From contig JAZHPA010000008.1 in assembly GCA_051024685.1 (NCBI GenBank), forward strand, positions 1-64,000: a stretch of DNA of 64,000 nt. Direction: 5' to 3'. Shown here piece by piece: positions 50,953-59,886 of this stretch. How positions within the stretch are numbered: position 1 is the first letter of the stretch; each line of letters starts with the position of its first letter. The notes under the pieces were generated by a model, which did not search any database, had not been told where the DNA came from, and was given only the letters and a program-made list of their open reading frames with translations. Origin of the DNA: UBA12545 sp051024685. GTDB lineage: Bacteria; Bacillota; DSM-521; Neomoorellales; Neomoorellaceae. A program made the position numbers and the translations under genes.

Positions 50953-51864
50953 ATGCACAATGAAAAGAAAATGAAAATACAAACATTACCACCAAGACAA
51001 GGACGAAACCGTGACAGCCTTATTGCTACCCTGGGTTTGGAACCCCAGGTGGTCACTATCACCTTGGATTGCCTGTTGGCTAGGGGCAGGCCGGTTGACG
51101 AAGTTATAGTAGTATATACCGAGAATCCTGGGGTGCGCCAGGCCCTAGACATCATAGCCTGCGAGTTTGCGAGTAACTTCTACCCGGGCATCGAACTCCT
51201 ACCTGTTCCCGTAACTTCGCCTAAAGGGCGGACGGAGGATTTCTATGGCCCGGATGACTTGCGCTCCCTTTTACGGACCCTTTATAGTGTCGTGCGCCGT
51301 ACCAGACAGGAGGACCGGGTTGTCCACCTGTGCCTTTCCGGCGGCCGTAAGGTAATGGGTATTATGGCCATGGTGGTGGCCCAGCTGCTGTTTGGCCCTG
51401 AAGACTGCGCTTGGCACCTGGTTACCGAGGGATGGTATCCGGGTGCGGACCGCAGGTTGCACCTTTCGCCTGGCGACAAGGTTTGGCTGGTTCCGGTACC
51501 GGTGCTGCGCTGGGCCGAGGCAGGCACCCTGGTGCGCACGGTGGCAGAGTTAGATGATCCGGAAGAAGTGGTGGCCTGGTACGAAAGGTTAAACCGGAAT
51601 GCGCGGCGCAGGCGACAGCGGGAGTTTATCCGGCACTGGCTGACCGGTGCGGAGCGGGAAGTGGTCCGGTTGGCCTGCCGGGGCCTTGATAACGCCAGTA
51701 TCGCTAAAGCCCTGGGCAAGAGCGAACAGACCGTAGCCAACCAGCTCCGAAACGTTTATGAAAAGCTCAGGGAGTGGCTTGACTACCCGGAGGGCAACGT
51801 GGACCGCAACGTGCTGATCGCCGAATTTGCGCCCTATTTCGCTCTGACGGAATTGGAAGGGTGA
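50953..51864 (+). CDS. CARF/ring-nuclease-like domain fused to LuxR-type helix-turn-helix
   Basis: The 303-residue product. Residues about 20-185 resemble the CRISPR-associated NE0113-type family (CARF fold): TLGLEPQVVTITLDCLLARG near the N-terminus and the ligand-loop motif LCLSGGRKVMGIMAM (127-140). Residues 230-278 are a LuxR/GerE helix-turn-helix: LTGAEREVVRLACRGLDNAS then IAKALGKSEQTVANQLRNVY. So a cyclic-oligoadenylate-sensing domain appears to drive a DNA-binding domain. ATG at 50953 has a weak ribosome site; an in-frame ATG at 50971 is an alternative. It is the first gene of the type III locus and points the same way as the cmr genes. Confidence 0.75.
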   Translation: MHNEKKMKIQTLPPRQGRNRDSLIATLGLEPQVVTITLDCLLARGRPVDEVIVVYTENPGVRQALDIIACEFASNFYPGIELLPVPVTSPKGRTEDFYGPDDLRSLLRTLYSVVRRTRQEDRVVHLCLSGGRKVMGIMAMVVAQLLFGPEDCAWHLVTEGWYPGADRRLHLSPGDKVWLVPVPVLRWAEAGTLVRTVAELDDPEEVVAWYERLNRNARRRRQREFIRHWLTGAEREVVRLACRGLDNASIAKALGKSEQTVANQLRNVYEKLREWLDYPEGNVDRNVLIAEFAPYFALTELEG

Positions 51865-51918
51865 GGTGGGAGTTTAAACTTTGGCAATTTCGCAGGCGGA
51901 GATTGACAAGGAGAGAAA

Positions 51919-52836
51919 ATGCAGGGAGGAAGAGATGCCGTGCGCGGAACAGTGATGATTTCTCTTGTCGGTGAACAGCCGGTGCCGAACCTGCTGGCAG
52001 TGCTGCACGCAAGGCCCGAGCATGTAGTTTTGGTTTGTACAGAGCGCACTAAAGGTGTTAGTGAACGATTGCGCTCGGTCCTCAAAAAGCGTAGCCAAGA
52101 AAGCGGTATTTCGGTTGAGGATGAGCCTGTATACGTTGCCCCCTACGATATGGCAGATGTCGAGAGCAAGCTCAAGAGGGTTATCAGGGAGAAAAACTGG
52201 CCTCCGGATAAAATTGTTTTCAACCTTACAGGTGGCACTAAGCCCATGGCCTTGGCGGCTTACCGCTTGGCGGAGCAGTTTTCTAGCCCTTTTCTTTACG
52301 TGCAGAGCGAGGGGAAGAAAAGCGTAGTATACCATTACCGCTTTTTTGATGGTGCTCCGGTGCTCGAAAGGGTGGACGAGGTACCGCCGGTGCTTAACAT
52401 TGACCTTTACTTGAGAGTACACCTTGGAGAATATACAGAAGGTGAATTCAAGAATGATTTTGAAAAAATGGTGGCCGGGGTATTGCACCAAAAGCTTGAC
52501 CAAATAAAGACCTCCGTGAAACCCACGAACGCACTTGAAATTGATCTCGTGCTGCGCTGCGGTAACCGTGTGGGCATCGCCGAAGTGAAAAGTGGGAACA
52601 AGGCTCTAAGTAAGGAAGGCATTGACCAGCTAAACACTGCCGCCGAGCCTCGTTTCCTGGGAACCTATACCAAAAAGTTTCTCATTTTGGACCGTGAATA
52701 TGGGTCCAACAACCTCGAGCTGGCCAGGGCGCATGGGATCACGGTAATCGAACTTCCCTCGGCGCAAAAAGGAGAGTTGTCGGAAGAAGACACGGAAAAG
52801 CTGATACAGACGGTGAAAACAGAACTGGGAGGCTAA
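51919..52836 (+). CDS. Card1/Can2-like CARF nuclease
   Basis: The 305-residue product. The N-terminal CARF domain has VVLVCTERTKGVSERL and the ligand motif FNLTGGTKPMALAAY (101-115). The C-terminal PD-(D/E)XK domain (about 165-305) has EIDLVL (Asp 209) and GIAEVKSG (Glu 222, Lys 224). This is the layout of Card1/Can2 (DUF1887), in which cyclic tetra-adenylate activates DNA/RNA cleavage. ATG at 51919 has AAGGAGAGAAA. An ATG at 51955 is less likely. Confidence 0.85.
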   Translation: MQGGRDAVRGTVMISLVGEQPVPNLLAVLHARPEHVVLVCTERTKGVSERLRSVLKKRSQESGISVEDEPVYVAPYDMADVESKLKRVIREKNWPPDKIVFNLTGGTKPMALAAYRLAEQFSSPFLYVQSEGKKSVVYHYRFFDGAPVLERVDEVPPVLNIDLYLRVHLGEYTEGEFKNDFEKMVAGVLHQKLDQIKTSVKPTNALEIDLVLRCGNRVGIAEVKSGNKALSKEGIDQLNTAAEPRFLGTYTKKFLILDREYGSNNLELARAHGITVIELPSAQKGELSEEDTEKLIQTVKTELGG

Positions 52837-52840
52837 AAAC

Positions 52841-53242
52841 TTGATTCTCCTCAACTTTTCCCATCCCTTTACCGCGGAGCAGTTGCGGCAATTGGAGGAC
52901 CTTACCCAAAAAAGGATAGACCGGGTGATCGAAATCGACGCCCAGATCGATCCCCAGCAGCCCTTAGTTCCCCAGGTAGCGGCTATGGTCGACCGGGCCG
53001 GTCTCACGCCGGAGGAGTGGCAGACGTTGCCCATTCTTATTAACCCGCCGTCTCTGAACTTCAGCGCGGTGACCCTCCTGGCCGAGCTGCACGGAAGGTG
53101 CGGCTATTTTCCGGCGGTGGTACGCCTGCGCCCGGTGGCCAACAGCGTACCGCCACGGTTTGAGGTGGCGGAGATAGTGAACCTGCAGGCGGTGCGAGAG
53201 GAGGCGCGCTTGAGACGGCACGGCCGATCAGGAGAACGTTAG
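52841..53242 (+). CDS. csx15: CRISPR-associated protein Csx15
   Basis: The 133-residue product begins ILLNFSHPFTAEQLRQLEDL and includes INPPSLNFSAVTLLAELHGR, as in the Csx15 family found with type III systems. Csx15 proteins have been linked to binding or degrading cyclic oligoadenylate. TTG at 52841 with GGGAGGC, four bases after the Card1-like gene. Confidence 0.8.
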   Translation: MILLNFSHPFTAEQLRQLEDLTQKRIDRVIEIDAQIDPQQPLVPQVAAMVDRAGLTPEEWQTLPILINPPSLNFSAVTLLAELHGRCGYFPAVVRLRPVANSVPPRFEVAEIVNLQAVREEARLRRHGRSGER

Positions 53243-53298
53243 AACGGGTACTTCGCCCGGACCGCTTAAAAAACTGTTGAAGGGAGGATTGCAGTTAA

Positions 53299-54459
53299 GT
53301 GAGGAGGATCGAAGCTACCTATTATGTCACTACCCCGCTGTTCTCAGGGGGTGCGGATAACAGAGCGAAGGCCGAAGTCCGTCCTCCAAGTCTAAAAGGT
53401 CTTTTGCGCTTTTGGTTTCGGAACATCATGTGGCCCCGGCTTGGTTCCGTGGAGGGAGTATGGAGGGAAGAGCAAAACCTATTTGGCAGCACAAAAGCAC
53501 AGGGTAAATTTCTTCTTTCCATTACAGAATGTCAAGGGTTGGTTCAAGTAGCCAGCGGAGAGAAGTGGGAAAGACACGGGCTCGCTTATCTGGGGTATGG
53601 CGCGGTAGACAGGGGTGAAACGGTCCGGCCGTATTTGAAGCAGGGGGGCCATTTTACAGTAGCGTTGACTCTAAAGAAAGATATCTCAGATAAGGAGGTC
53701 GAGTTTCTTGTTAAATCGCTAAAGGCTTTGGGACTTTTCGGTGGTGCCGGCGCCCGGTCCCGGAAGGGTTTCGGTTCCCTTTCTTTGGTTTCCCTTAAGC
53801 TGGATGGGAAAAAAGAGTGGTCACCACCAGCTACTATAAAAGAGTTACAGGAAAACATAAAAGATTTCTTAACCTCTTTGGGGCTTAAGAAAACCCCTGT
53901 TGAGACATCACCGTTACCACCCTACACGGCCTTTAGCACAAGAGCGAAAGTTTACGTCGTAGAAGGCGGCACTGATCCCCTTGCGCTTTTAGATGATATC
54001 GGCAGGGAACTGTTGCGCTATCGCAGTTACGGCCGGGAGAGTGGGAGCAAGCACGTTCTTCCTTGGGGAGAGCCTGCCGAGCAGAACTTTGCCGATGATC
54101 ATGACCTCATCTTAGAGTTTCTGAATGGCTCGCGAATAGGCCGCCCGCCTCGTCGGGCCGTATTCGGGTTACCTCATAATTATTTCTTCAAAAGCACAAG
54201 GCAGAAAGTTACAGTAGAACCGGCGGGTCACGAGGACAAAAGACGGGCCAGTCCCCTTTTCATACACGTCCATGCCCTTGACAATGGACAACATGCAGCG
54301 GTTCTGACCTTCATGCCGGCTGTGTTTTTGCCGGAAGGGAAAAACATAGCCATCAGCGGGAGAGGGCGACGGCAAACCGTGCCTCCCGGGGTTGATTTCG
54401 GTGTTATTGAAACCTTTCTCAACCGCCCGGGACTCAGCTCCAAGGTGGTGTGGCCTTGA
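53299..54459 (+). CDS. cmr1: Type III-B RAMP protein Cmr1
   Basis: Cmr1 caps the 3' end of the crRNA in the Cmr complex. The 386-residue product has TTPLFSGGADN, the RPPSLKGLLRFWFRNIMWPR helix and the glycine-rich GLFGGAGARSRKGFGSLSL loop typical of RAMP proteins. GTG at 53299 with GGAGGATTG. It overlaps the start of cmr2 (TGATG). Confidence 0.93.
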   Translation: MRRIEATYYVTTPLFSGGADNRAKAEVRPPSLKGLLRFWFRNIMWPRLGSVEGVWREEQNLFGSTKAQGKFLLSITECQGLVQVASGEKWERHGLAYLGYGAVDRGETVRPYLKQGGHFTVALTLKKDISDKEVEFLVKSLKALGLFGGAGARSRKGFGSLSLVSLKLDGKKEWSPPATIKELQENIKDFLTSLGLKKTPVETSPLPPYTAFSTRAKVYVVEGGTDPLALLDDIGRELLRYRSYGRESGSKHVLPWGEPAEQNFADDHDLILEFLNGSRIGRPPRRAVFGLPHNYFFKSTRQKVTVEPAGHEDKRRASPLFIHVHALDNGQHAAVLTFMPAVFLPEGKNIAISGRGRRQTVPPGVDFGVIETFLNRPGLSSKVVWP

Positions 54460-56372
54460 TGAAGGACAAACTTTTACATTTTTCCATAGGCCCGGTACAG
54501 GACTTTGTGGCCCAAGCGCGAAAAACACGGGATTTCTGGGCGGGGTCTTTCATCCTCTCTTATCTGTCGGGAAAAGCCATACTGGAAGTCATAAAGAACA
54601 AAGGCCGGCCGGTCGTGCCGCAGGTTGAAACTGACGAGAATATCACTGATCGTCTTCTGATCGCCCTGCAAAAGATCAGCAACGGAAATAAAGTAACGGA
54701 TGGACCGACAGTTCCTACCCTGCCCAACCGGTTCATAGCCAGGGTCCCGGCCGGATTTGATCCCAGACTGTGTGTTGAGGAAGTAGAGAAAAGCTGGAGA
54801 AAAATTGCCGACGCGGTCTGGCATAATTACGTCGCCCCAATTGCCGCCTACGGCCAAGGCACCTCGGAAATTTGGGAACGGCAGGTAAATGATTTCTGGG
54901 AGATCACCTGGGCAGTGGGTGAAGACATGGCTTTGCTGGATTACCGCAAGAACTGGCGCAGCCGAGTGCTTCCGGTGGAACCCGGCGATAAATGCTCGCT
55001 AATGGGGAACCTGCAAGAACTCTCCGGGTTTATCAGGTCGAAAGAAAGAGAGAAACAGGATGCATTTTGGTCGGCGCTACGGGAAAAAGTAGGCGGGCAT
55101 GAGCTGGAGGAAGGGGAACGCCTTTCAGCCGTGGCCCTCATTAAACGCCTTTTCCCCCTTGTGGCTCAGGAAGCCATAGGGTGGAGCGTTCAAGGAGAAG
55201 CCCAACGCTACCCTTCGACGCCCTATCTTGCTGCTGTTACGTGGCTTTCCAGGGTTATTAGAACCTGTCCGGAGGAAGTGCGGCATTACGCCGCCCGTGC
55301 TGCCCGCCTGCCTAAGGTGAAATACCGGGAGGATCCGGATCGTTTTCAGTCTATACAAAGCACTCTGGAACAGTACCCGGCAGCTAGAGAGTTTGCTTCG
55401 CTAAATGGTAATTGCTTCTTTGACGCTTCGCTGGCTAACCCTAACCTCTGGCGGGATAATGAAAACCCTGCCGAAGCCAGCGAAAAACTGCGCCAGGAAT
55501 TGAGAGAAAAGCTGCGTAACTTCGCCAGAAAAACGGGAGAACCCCCTACCCCTTTCTTTGCCCTCCTCCTCATGGACGGCGACCGCATGGGGGCACTTTT
55601 GCGCCGGCACGAGCCTGAGAGGGTTAGCATGGCTTTGAACCTTTTTAGCTCTCAAGTACCGGAAATCGTTCGCCGACATGACGGCGTATTAGTTTATGCC
55701 GGAGGCGATGATGTGCTGGCCCTGGCACCGTTGGAAACCGCTATGGATCTGGCCCTGGCTCTTCGCGAGATTTATGCAGCGAGTTTTCGTACCACGCAGA
55801 TACCGGCAGAGCGAGCTACAATTTCCGGAGCTCTGATTTATGCCCATTATAACACTCCATTGACAGGAGTGATCAGGGAAGCGCACCACTTACTTGACCG
55901 TGTAGCTAAAGAACAAACGGGAAGGAACAGCCTGGCTGTAACCGTTTGGAAAGGTGCCGGACGTATATTAACCTGGGCGGTTCCCTGGCAAATTATCGGA
56001 ACGGGCCGAAACAACCTTATTAGTGAGTTGCTTAACTCTTTCTCCTCCTCTGATGCCAAAGAGAAAGAGTATAATTTCACGTTTTTTTATAACCTGCGCC
56101 AACGTTTGGCGGTTTTAACCGATGAAGAAGGAAATATTCCACTAGATTGGACTGAGAAGGAATTAATTGATGTTCTGGCGGCTGAGTACCGACGAAACAG
56201 GGAGCGTGAGGTGGATTGGGCCACGGCACAGCAGAGGATGGAACGTTTGGTGAAGATCTGCCGCCGCTATAGATGGGATGAGAAAGGCGAGGTACAAATA
56301 GCAGAAAGATCTTTTGTCCTCGATGGGGTCATGTTGATTAAATTTTTGGTGCAGAAGGGGGTGGAGCTGTGA
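54459..56372 (+). CDS. cmr2: Cas10/Cmr2, with GGDD cyclase motif
   Basis: Large subunit that makes cyclic oligoadenylates from ATP on target RNA binding. The 637-residue product starts MKDKLLHFSIGPVQDFVAQA, has a first palm-like domain, and has the catalytic GGDD in VLVYAGGDDVLALAPLE (residues 415-418). No HD nuclease domain is present: the usual N-terminal HD region is simply missing, so DNase activity is not expected. The intact GGDD fits the four accessory signalling proteins encoded around it. ATG at 54459 is preferred over the GTG at 54450, which lies inside cmr1. Confidence 0.93.
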   Translation: MKDKLLHFSIGPVQDFVAQARKTRDFWAGSFILSYLSGKAILEVIKNKGRPVVPQVETDENITDRLLIALQKISNGNKVTDGPTVPTLPNRFIARVPAGFDPRLCVEEVEKSWRKIADAVWHNYVAPIAAYGQGTSEIWERQVNDFWEITWAVGEDMALLDYRKNWRSRVLPVEPGDKCSLMGNLQELSGFIRSKEREKQDAFWSALREKVGGHELEEGERLSAVALIKRLFPLVAQEAIGWSVQGEAQRYPSTPYLAAVTWLSRVIRTCPEEVRHYAARAARLPKVKYREDPDRFQSIQSTLEQYPAAREFASLNGNCFFDASLANPNLWRDNENPAEASEKLRQELREKLRNFARKTGEPPTPFFALLLMDGDRMGALLRRHEPERVSMALNLFSSQVPEIVRRHDGVLVYAGGDDVLALAPLETAMDLALALREIYAASFRTTQIPAERATISGALIYAHYNTPLTGVIREAHHLLDRVAKEQTGRNSLAVTVWKGAGRILTWAVPWQIIGTGRNNLISELLNSFSSSDAKEKEYNFTFFYNLRQRLAVLTDEEGNIPLDWTEKELIDVLAAEYRRNREREVDWATAQQRMERLVKICRRYRWDEKGEVQIAERSFVLDGVMLIKFLVQKGVEL

Positions 56373-57469
56373 GCTGGCAACGATGGGTTTTCCGCTTTCT
56401 CGATACCTGCTTCTTTCGTGATGCCGCACCCTTTCACGCCGGTGAAGGAGGATACACAAGGGTAAGGAGTATATTCCCTCCTTCCATTCCAACTTTACAG
56501 GGAGCAATCCGTACAAGTCTGGCCCTGGAGCGGGGATGGCGCCCGGGAGACATGGCAAAATGGCCAGGGGAATTGGGCGGGCCGGACGATTTAGGCAACT
56601 TGCGGCTACGCGGGCCCTATCTGCTTTGCCGGGATGAGCCTTACTTCCCCATACCCCTGTTGCTTCTGGGAAGAGAAAGCACCTGTACCAGACTTTTTCC
56701 TGGAGATCCAGTGGAATGCGATTTAGGCTGTGTCAGGCTGCCTGTGCCCGTGCAAAATATCGAGGGCGCTAAGCTTATAGAAGGGGTCTACCTTTCTAAA
56801 CAGGGTCTTAAGCAGGTTTTGGAGGGCGGAATACCTTCTCAAAGTGAAATAAAAAAGCGAGAAGATTTCTATGTCGAAGAAATCCGGGTGGGGCTCGAGC
56901 GGTCAAATAACACCCGTACTGCCAAGGAAGGGCATCTCTACAACAGCGTTCACGTTCGACCGAAACGGGAAACTACCCTTGCGGTATATGTTTCGGGTAT
57001 CCCCTCAGCCTGGCGGGTTGCCGACCGGCGGACTGTACCACTAGGAGGAGAAGCACGGCTGGCCAGCGTAGAGATTAAGCAAGGCAATCCTTCAGAGATT
57101 TTGCCGCCAGTGCCATCTTTAGTCCCGGGGAAGGACGGGAAGATCCGTTTTACGGCAATCCTGGTTACACCTGGATGGTACGGTGAAGGGGAAGGCTTAA
57201 AAAGGGTTATCCGCGAGGGGCCTCCAGGCATACCCGGTCGCTGCGTGGCAGCTTGCATCGGCAAAATTATGCAGGTAGGGGGATGGGACATGCTCAACCG
57301 GCAACCCAGACCCCTGATATCCGTTTTACCTCCGGGAAGTCTTTGGTTCTACGAGGCAGATGCGCAAGAGGCCGCTCAGGTGGCCGGCTTGCATGGCCAG
57401 TGTATAAGTCCCAAAGGTGACTACGGTTTTGGTCAAATTATCATTGGTAGATGGGAGGAGAAAAAGTGA
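56369..57469 (+). CDS. cmr3: Type III-B RAMP protein Cmr3
   Basis: Cmr3 binds the 5' tag of the crRNA and contacts Cmr2. The 366-residue product begins SWQRWVFRFLDTCFFRDAAP with the conserved RDAxPF motif, PSIPTLQGAIRTSLALERG, and ends with a glycine-rich GDYGFGQIIIGRW. GTG at 56369 overlaps cmr2 by four bases (GTGA). Confidence 0.93.
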   Translation: MSWQRWVFRFLDTCFFRDAAPFHAGEGGYTRVRSIFPPSIPTLQGAIRTSLALERGWRPGDMAKWPGELGGPDDLGNLRLRGPYLLCRDEPYFPIPLLLLGRESTCTRLFPGDPVECDLGCVRLPVPVQNIEGAKLIEGVYLSKQGLKQVLEGGIPSQSEIKKREDFYVEEIRVGLERSNNTRTAKEGHLYNSVHVRPKRETTLAVYVSGIPSAWRVADRRTVPLGGEARLASVEIKQGNPSEILPPVPSLVPGKDGKIRFTAILVTPGWYGEGEGLKRVIREGPPGIPGRCVAACIGKIMQVGGWDMLNRQPRPLISVLPPGSLWFYEADAQEAAQVAGLHGQCISPKGDYGFGQIIIGRWEEKK

Positions 57470-58305
57470 TGAAAAGCGCTGTTTTGGGCCTTCTTGCTGA
57501 AACCAGCTTGCACCCCGGTGTCGGGCAGGTAGTAGGAGCTGTTGACCTTCCAGTAGCCCGGGAAAGGCCGACTAGCTATCCTGTTATCGTAGGTTCCAGC
57601 CTAAAGGGTTCTTTGAGGGACCGGGCAGAGCAGCTATGGGGTGTAGAAGATAAAAGGATAGTGCGTATCTTTGGCGGGCCTGATAACGCCGGTTCTGTTC
57701 TGGTGACTGATGCTCGGCTCTTGCTGTTGCCTGTCCGCTCTTTACAGGGCCATTATAAATGGGTTACCTGCCCGTATCTTTTAGAGCGCTTACAACGGGA
57801 TCTTCAATTGGCAGGGATGCCGAAGAGTTTTACCATACCCCGCCCTGAAAATGGGGAAGCTGTTACCAGTCGGGGTCAAGGATTCCTTTTTCTAGAAGAA
57901 CTTTCCTTCAGGGTGAGGACAGGCGGCAACGAGCTTTCTGTCTTAATAAATACTTTGAAGCAATTTATTCGACACGATGCCGTTAGAGACCGCCTTCCCG
58001 CAGGGCTTGCAATCATTAGCGACGATGAGTTTGCCTACTTTGCTCGCTACGGCCTGGCGGTAAATGCCCGTAACGTCCTAGATAACGAGACCAAAACCAG
58101 CCAAAACCTTTGGTATGAAGAGACCATCCCCCCGGACACCCTGTTTTACGCCCTTCTTTTTGCCAGGGACAAAGAAGGGAGCGATTTGGATGAGGTTAAG
58201 GCTATTTTCCACGACCGTCCCTATCTGCAGGTGGGGGGCAATGAAACAATCGGACAGGGTTGGTGTGCGGTTAGCTGGATTGTAGCTGGAGGTGAAGGGA
58301 AATGA
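57469..58305 (+). CDS. cmr4: Type III-B RAMP protein Cmr4 (target RNA nuclease)
   Basis: Backbone subunit that cleaves target RNA. The 278-residue product starts MKSAVLGLLAETSLHPGVGQ and has GAVDLPVARERPTSYPVIVG, in which Asp 26 matches the known catalytic residue, then SSLKGSLRDRAEQLWG. The start at 57469 overlaps cmr3 by one base and follows GGGAGGAG. The GTG at 57466 is an alternative. Confidence 0.94.
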   Translation: MKSAVLGLLAETSLHPGVGQVVGAVDLPVARERPTSYPVIVGSSLKGSLRDRAEQLWGVEDKRIVRIFGGPDNAGSVLVTDARLLLLPVRSLQGHYKWVTCPYLLERLQRDLQLAGMPKSFTIPRPENGEAVTSRGQGFLFLEELSFRVRTGGNELSVLINTLKQFIRHDAVRDRLPAGLAIISDDEFAYFARYGLAVNARNVLDNETKTSQNLWYEETIPPDTLFYALLFARDKEGSDLDEVKAIFHDRPYLQVGGNETIGQGWCAVSWIVAGGEGK

Positions 58306-58718
58306 GGCAAACTCTTGAGCAAATAAGGGCACGAGATGCCCTGAACAAAATACGTAACATTCAAAGGAATTATCCTGAGGATATACAGCAGAAATTTGTT
58401 TCCTACGTTGAGAGCCTGCCAGCTGCTATTTTGACTAACGGTTTAGGGCAGGCTGCAGCAACCCTGTTAGCGCAGGCAAAAGGCAATGAGCGAGATGCCC
58501 ATTACATTTTGTACCAAGACCTGCAAGATTGGCTTTGCCGGGACGATCCTGAGGGCTGGGCTCCTTATAGGGGCGAGACCGATCTTATGGCGGCTATAGT
58601 TAGTTACGACCGGACGGCCTACCTGCGCGCCCAGGCAGAAGCGCTGGCCTGGCTGGAATGGCTGAAAAAGTTTGCAGTGGCCTTTTTCAAAAAGCAAGAA
58701 ATCGGGTCTGGCGGTTAG
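58302..58718 (+). CDS. cmr5: Type III-B small subunit Cmr5
   Basis: All-helical small subunit of the Cmr filament. The 138-residue product has the family-typical ARDALNKIRNIQRN, YVESLPAAILTNGLGQAAAT and LAWLEWLKKFAVAFF. ATG overlaps the cmr4 stop (ATGA). Confidence 0.92.
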   Translation: MRQTLEQIRARDALNKIRNIQRNYPEDIQQKFVSYVESLPAAILTNGLGQAAATLLAQAKGNERDAHYILYQDLQDWLCRDDPEGWAPYRGETDLMAAIVSYDRTAYLRAQAEALAWLEWLKKFAVAFFKKQEIGSGG

Positions 58719-58736
58719 GAGGGGGATTAGGAAGAT

Positions 58737-59840
58737 ATGGTTTTACCTTTGTATATGGGCCATGGCGCCCCACGAGGGTATAGCAGGAGTTACAACACAG
58801 GCTTGTGGTACGATAAGTTTTTTCAGGAGTGGTCTTCTGACTGGTCTATTAGCGAGAGAGGGAAAAAGAAGTGGATAGAAGAGGTGGTTGCTAATCCAGT
58901 AGGGGACGAAACCCTTTTGAAAGAAGCTATCCTGCGGCAGATGAGCCTTGTTAGTGCTCTTGCCGGTGAATACCGCTGTTTTACCACCAGCTGGCGGTTT
59001 GTCACCGGTTTAGGACGCTACCACCCGGTAGAAAATGGCTTTGCCTGGCACCATACGCTGGGGGTACCCTATCTTCCGGGCAGCTCGGTAAAAGGTATAG
59101 TGCGCTCCTGGGCAGAAAACTGGGCTCACGTGTCCGCATGTGAGGTTGAACGAATATTCGGTCCGGAGGACGGAAAGACGGAAAAGCATGTTGGTAGTGT
59201 AATCTTTTTCGACGCCTTGCCCATACGACCTGTGCAGCTTGAAGCTGACGTAATGACGCCGCATTACCAGGACTATTATCAGCAGGAGCAACCCCAACTT
59301 GCACCGGGTGACTGGTACGATCCCGTACCCATACCCTTTCTCACCGTGGCACCTAAACAAACTTTCCTCTTTGCTGTGGCACCCCGCCGTAGCACGGTGG
59401 CGCAAGACCGGGACGATTTTCTTAAAGCTTTGGAATGGCTTACAGAAGCCCTGACTAACATTGGTGCCGGGGCCAAGACAGCTGCCGGTTACGGGCGTTT
59501 TGAAAGGCAGGAAAGCGAGGAAGCAGAAATCAACAAATGGCTGGAAACCGTACAGAAGGCTCAACAAGCCGCGGCACAAAGAAGAGAGGAAACCATGAGT
59601 CCTATACGACAAGAAATGATGCGGGACGGTTATGACGAAGACCAAGAGGCCTTTATGAGAGCAATGGGAGAGAAATGGCTGAAAAAACTAGCGGACGAAC
59701 AGGCTCCCGTGGAAGAAAAACAGGAAATCGCCTTACTGTTAAAGCGGTGGTACCTGACATACAGGGAAGAGCAATGGAAGAGGCCTAATAAGAAAAATAA
59801 AGAGAAGATAGCATTGATTAAAAAAGTGCTTGGAGAATAA
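58737..59840 (+). CDS. cmr6: Type III-B RAMP protein Cmr6
   Basis: Filament cap next to Cmr1. The 367-residue product has TSWRFVTGLGRYHPVENGFA, HHTLGVPYLPGSSVKGIVRS, GSVIFFDALPIRP and the glycine loop IGAGAKTAAGYGRFE. The last 100 residues are a charged, probably coiled tail longer than in many homologues. ATG with TTAGGAGGGGG. Confidence 0.93.
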   Translation: MVLPLYMGHGAPRGYSRSYNTGLWYDKFFQEWSSDWSISERGKKKWIEEVVANPVGDETLLKEAILRQMSLVSALAGEYRCFTTSWRFVTGLGRYHPVENGFAWHHTLGVPYLPGSSVKGIVRSWAENWAHVSACEVERIFGPEDGKTEKHVGSVIFFDALPIRPVQLEADVMTPHYQDYYQQEQPQLAPGDWYDPVPIPFLTVAPKQTFLFAVAPRRSTVAQDRDDFLKALEWLTEALTNIGAGAKTAAGYGRFERQESEEAEINKWLETVQKAQQAAAQRREETMSPIRQEMMRDGYDEDQEAFMRAMGEKWLKKLADEQAPVEEKQEIALLLKRWYLTYREEQWKRPNKKNKEKIALIKKVLGE

Positions 59841-59886
59841 AAGTTTTTTGGCCGGGTTTGGTGAGGCCGTATGAGGAGGGTTGGCG

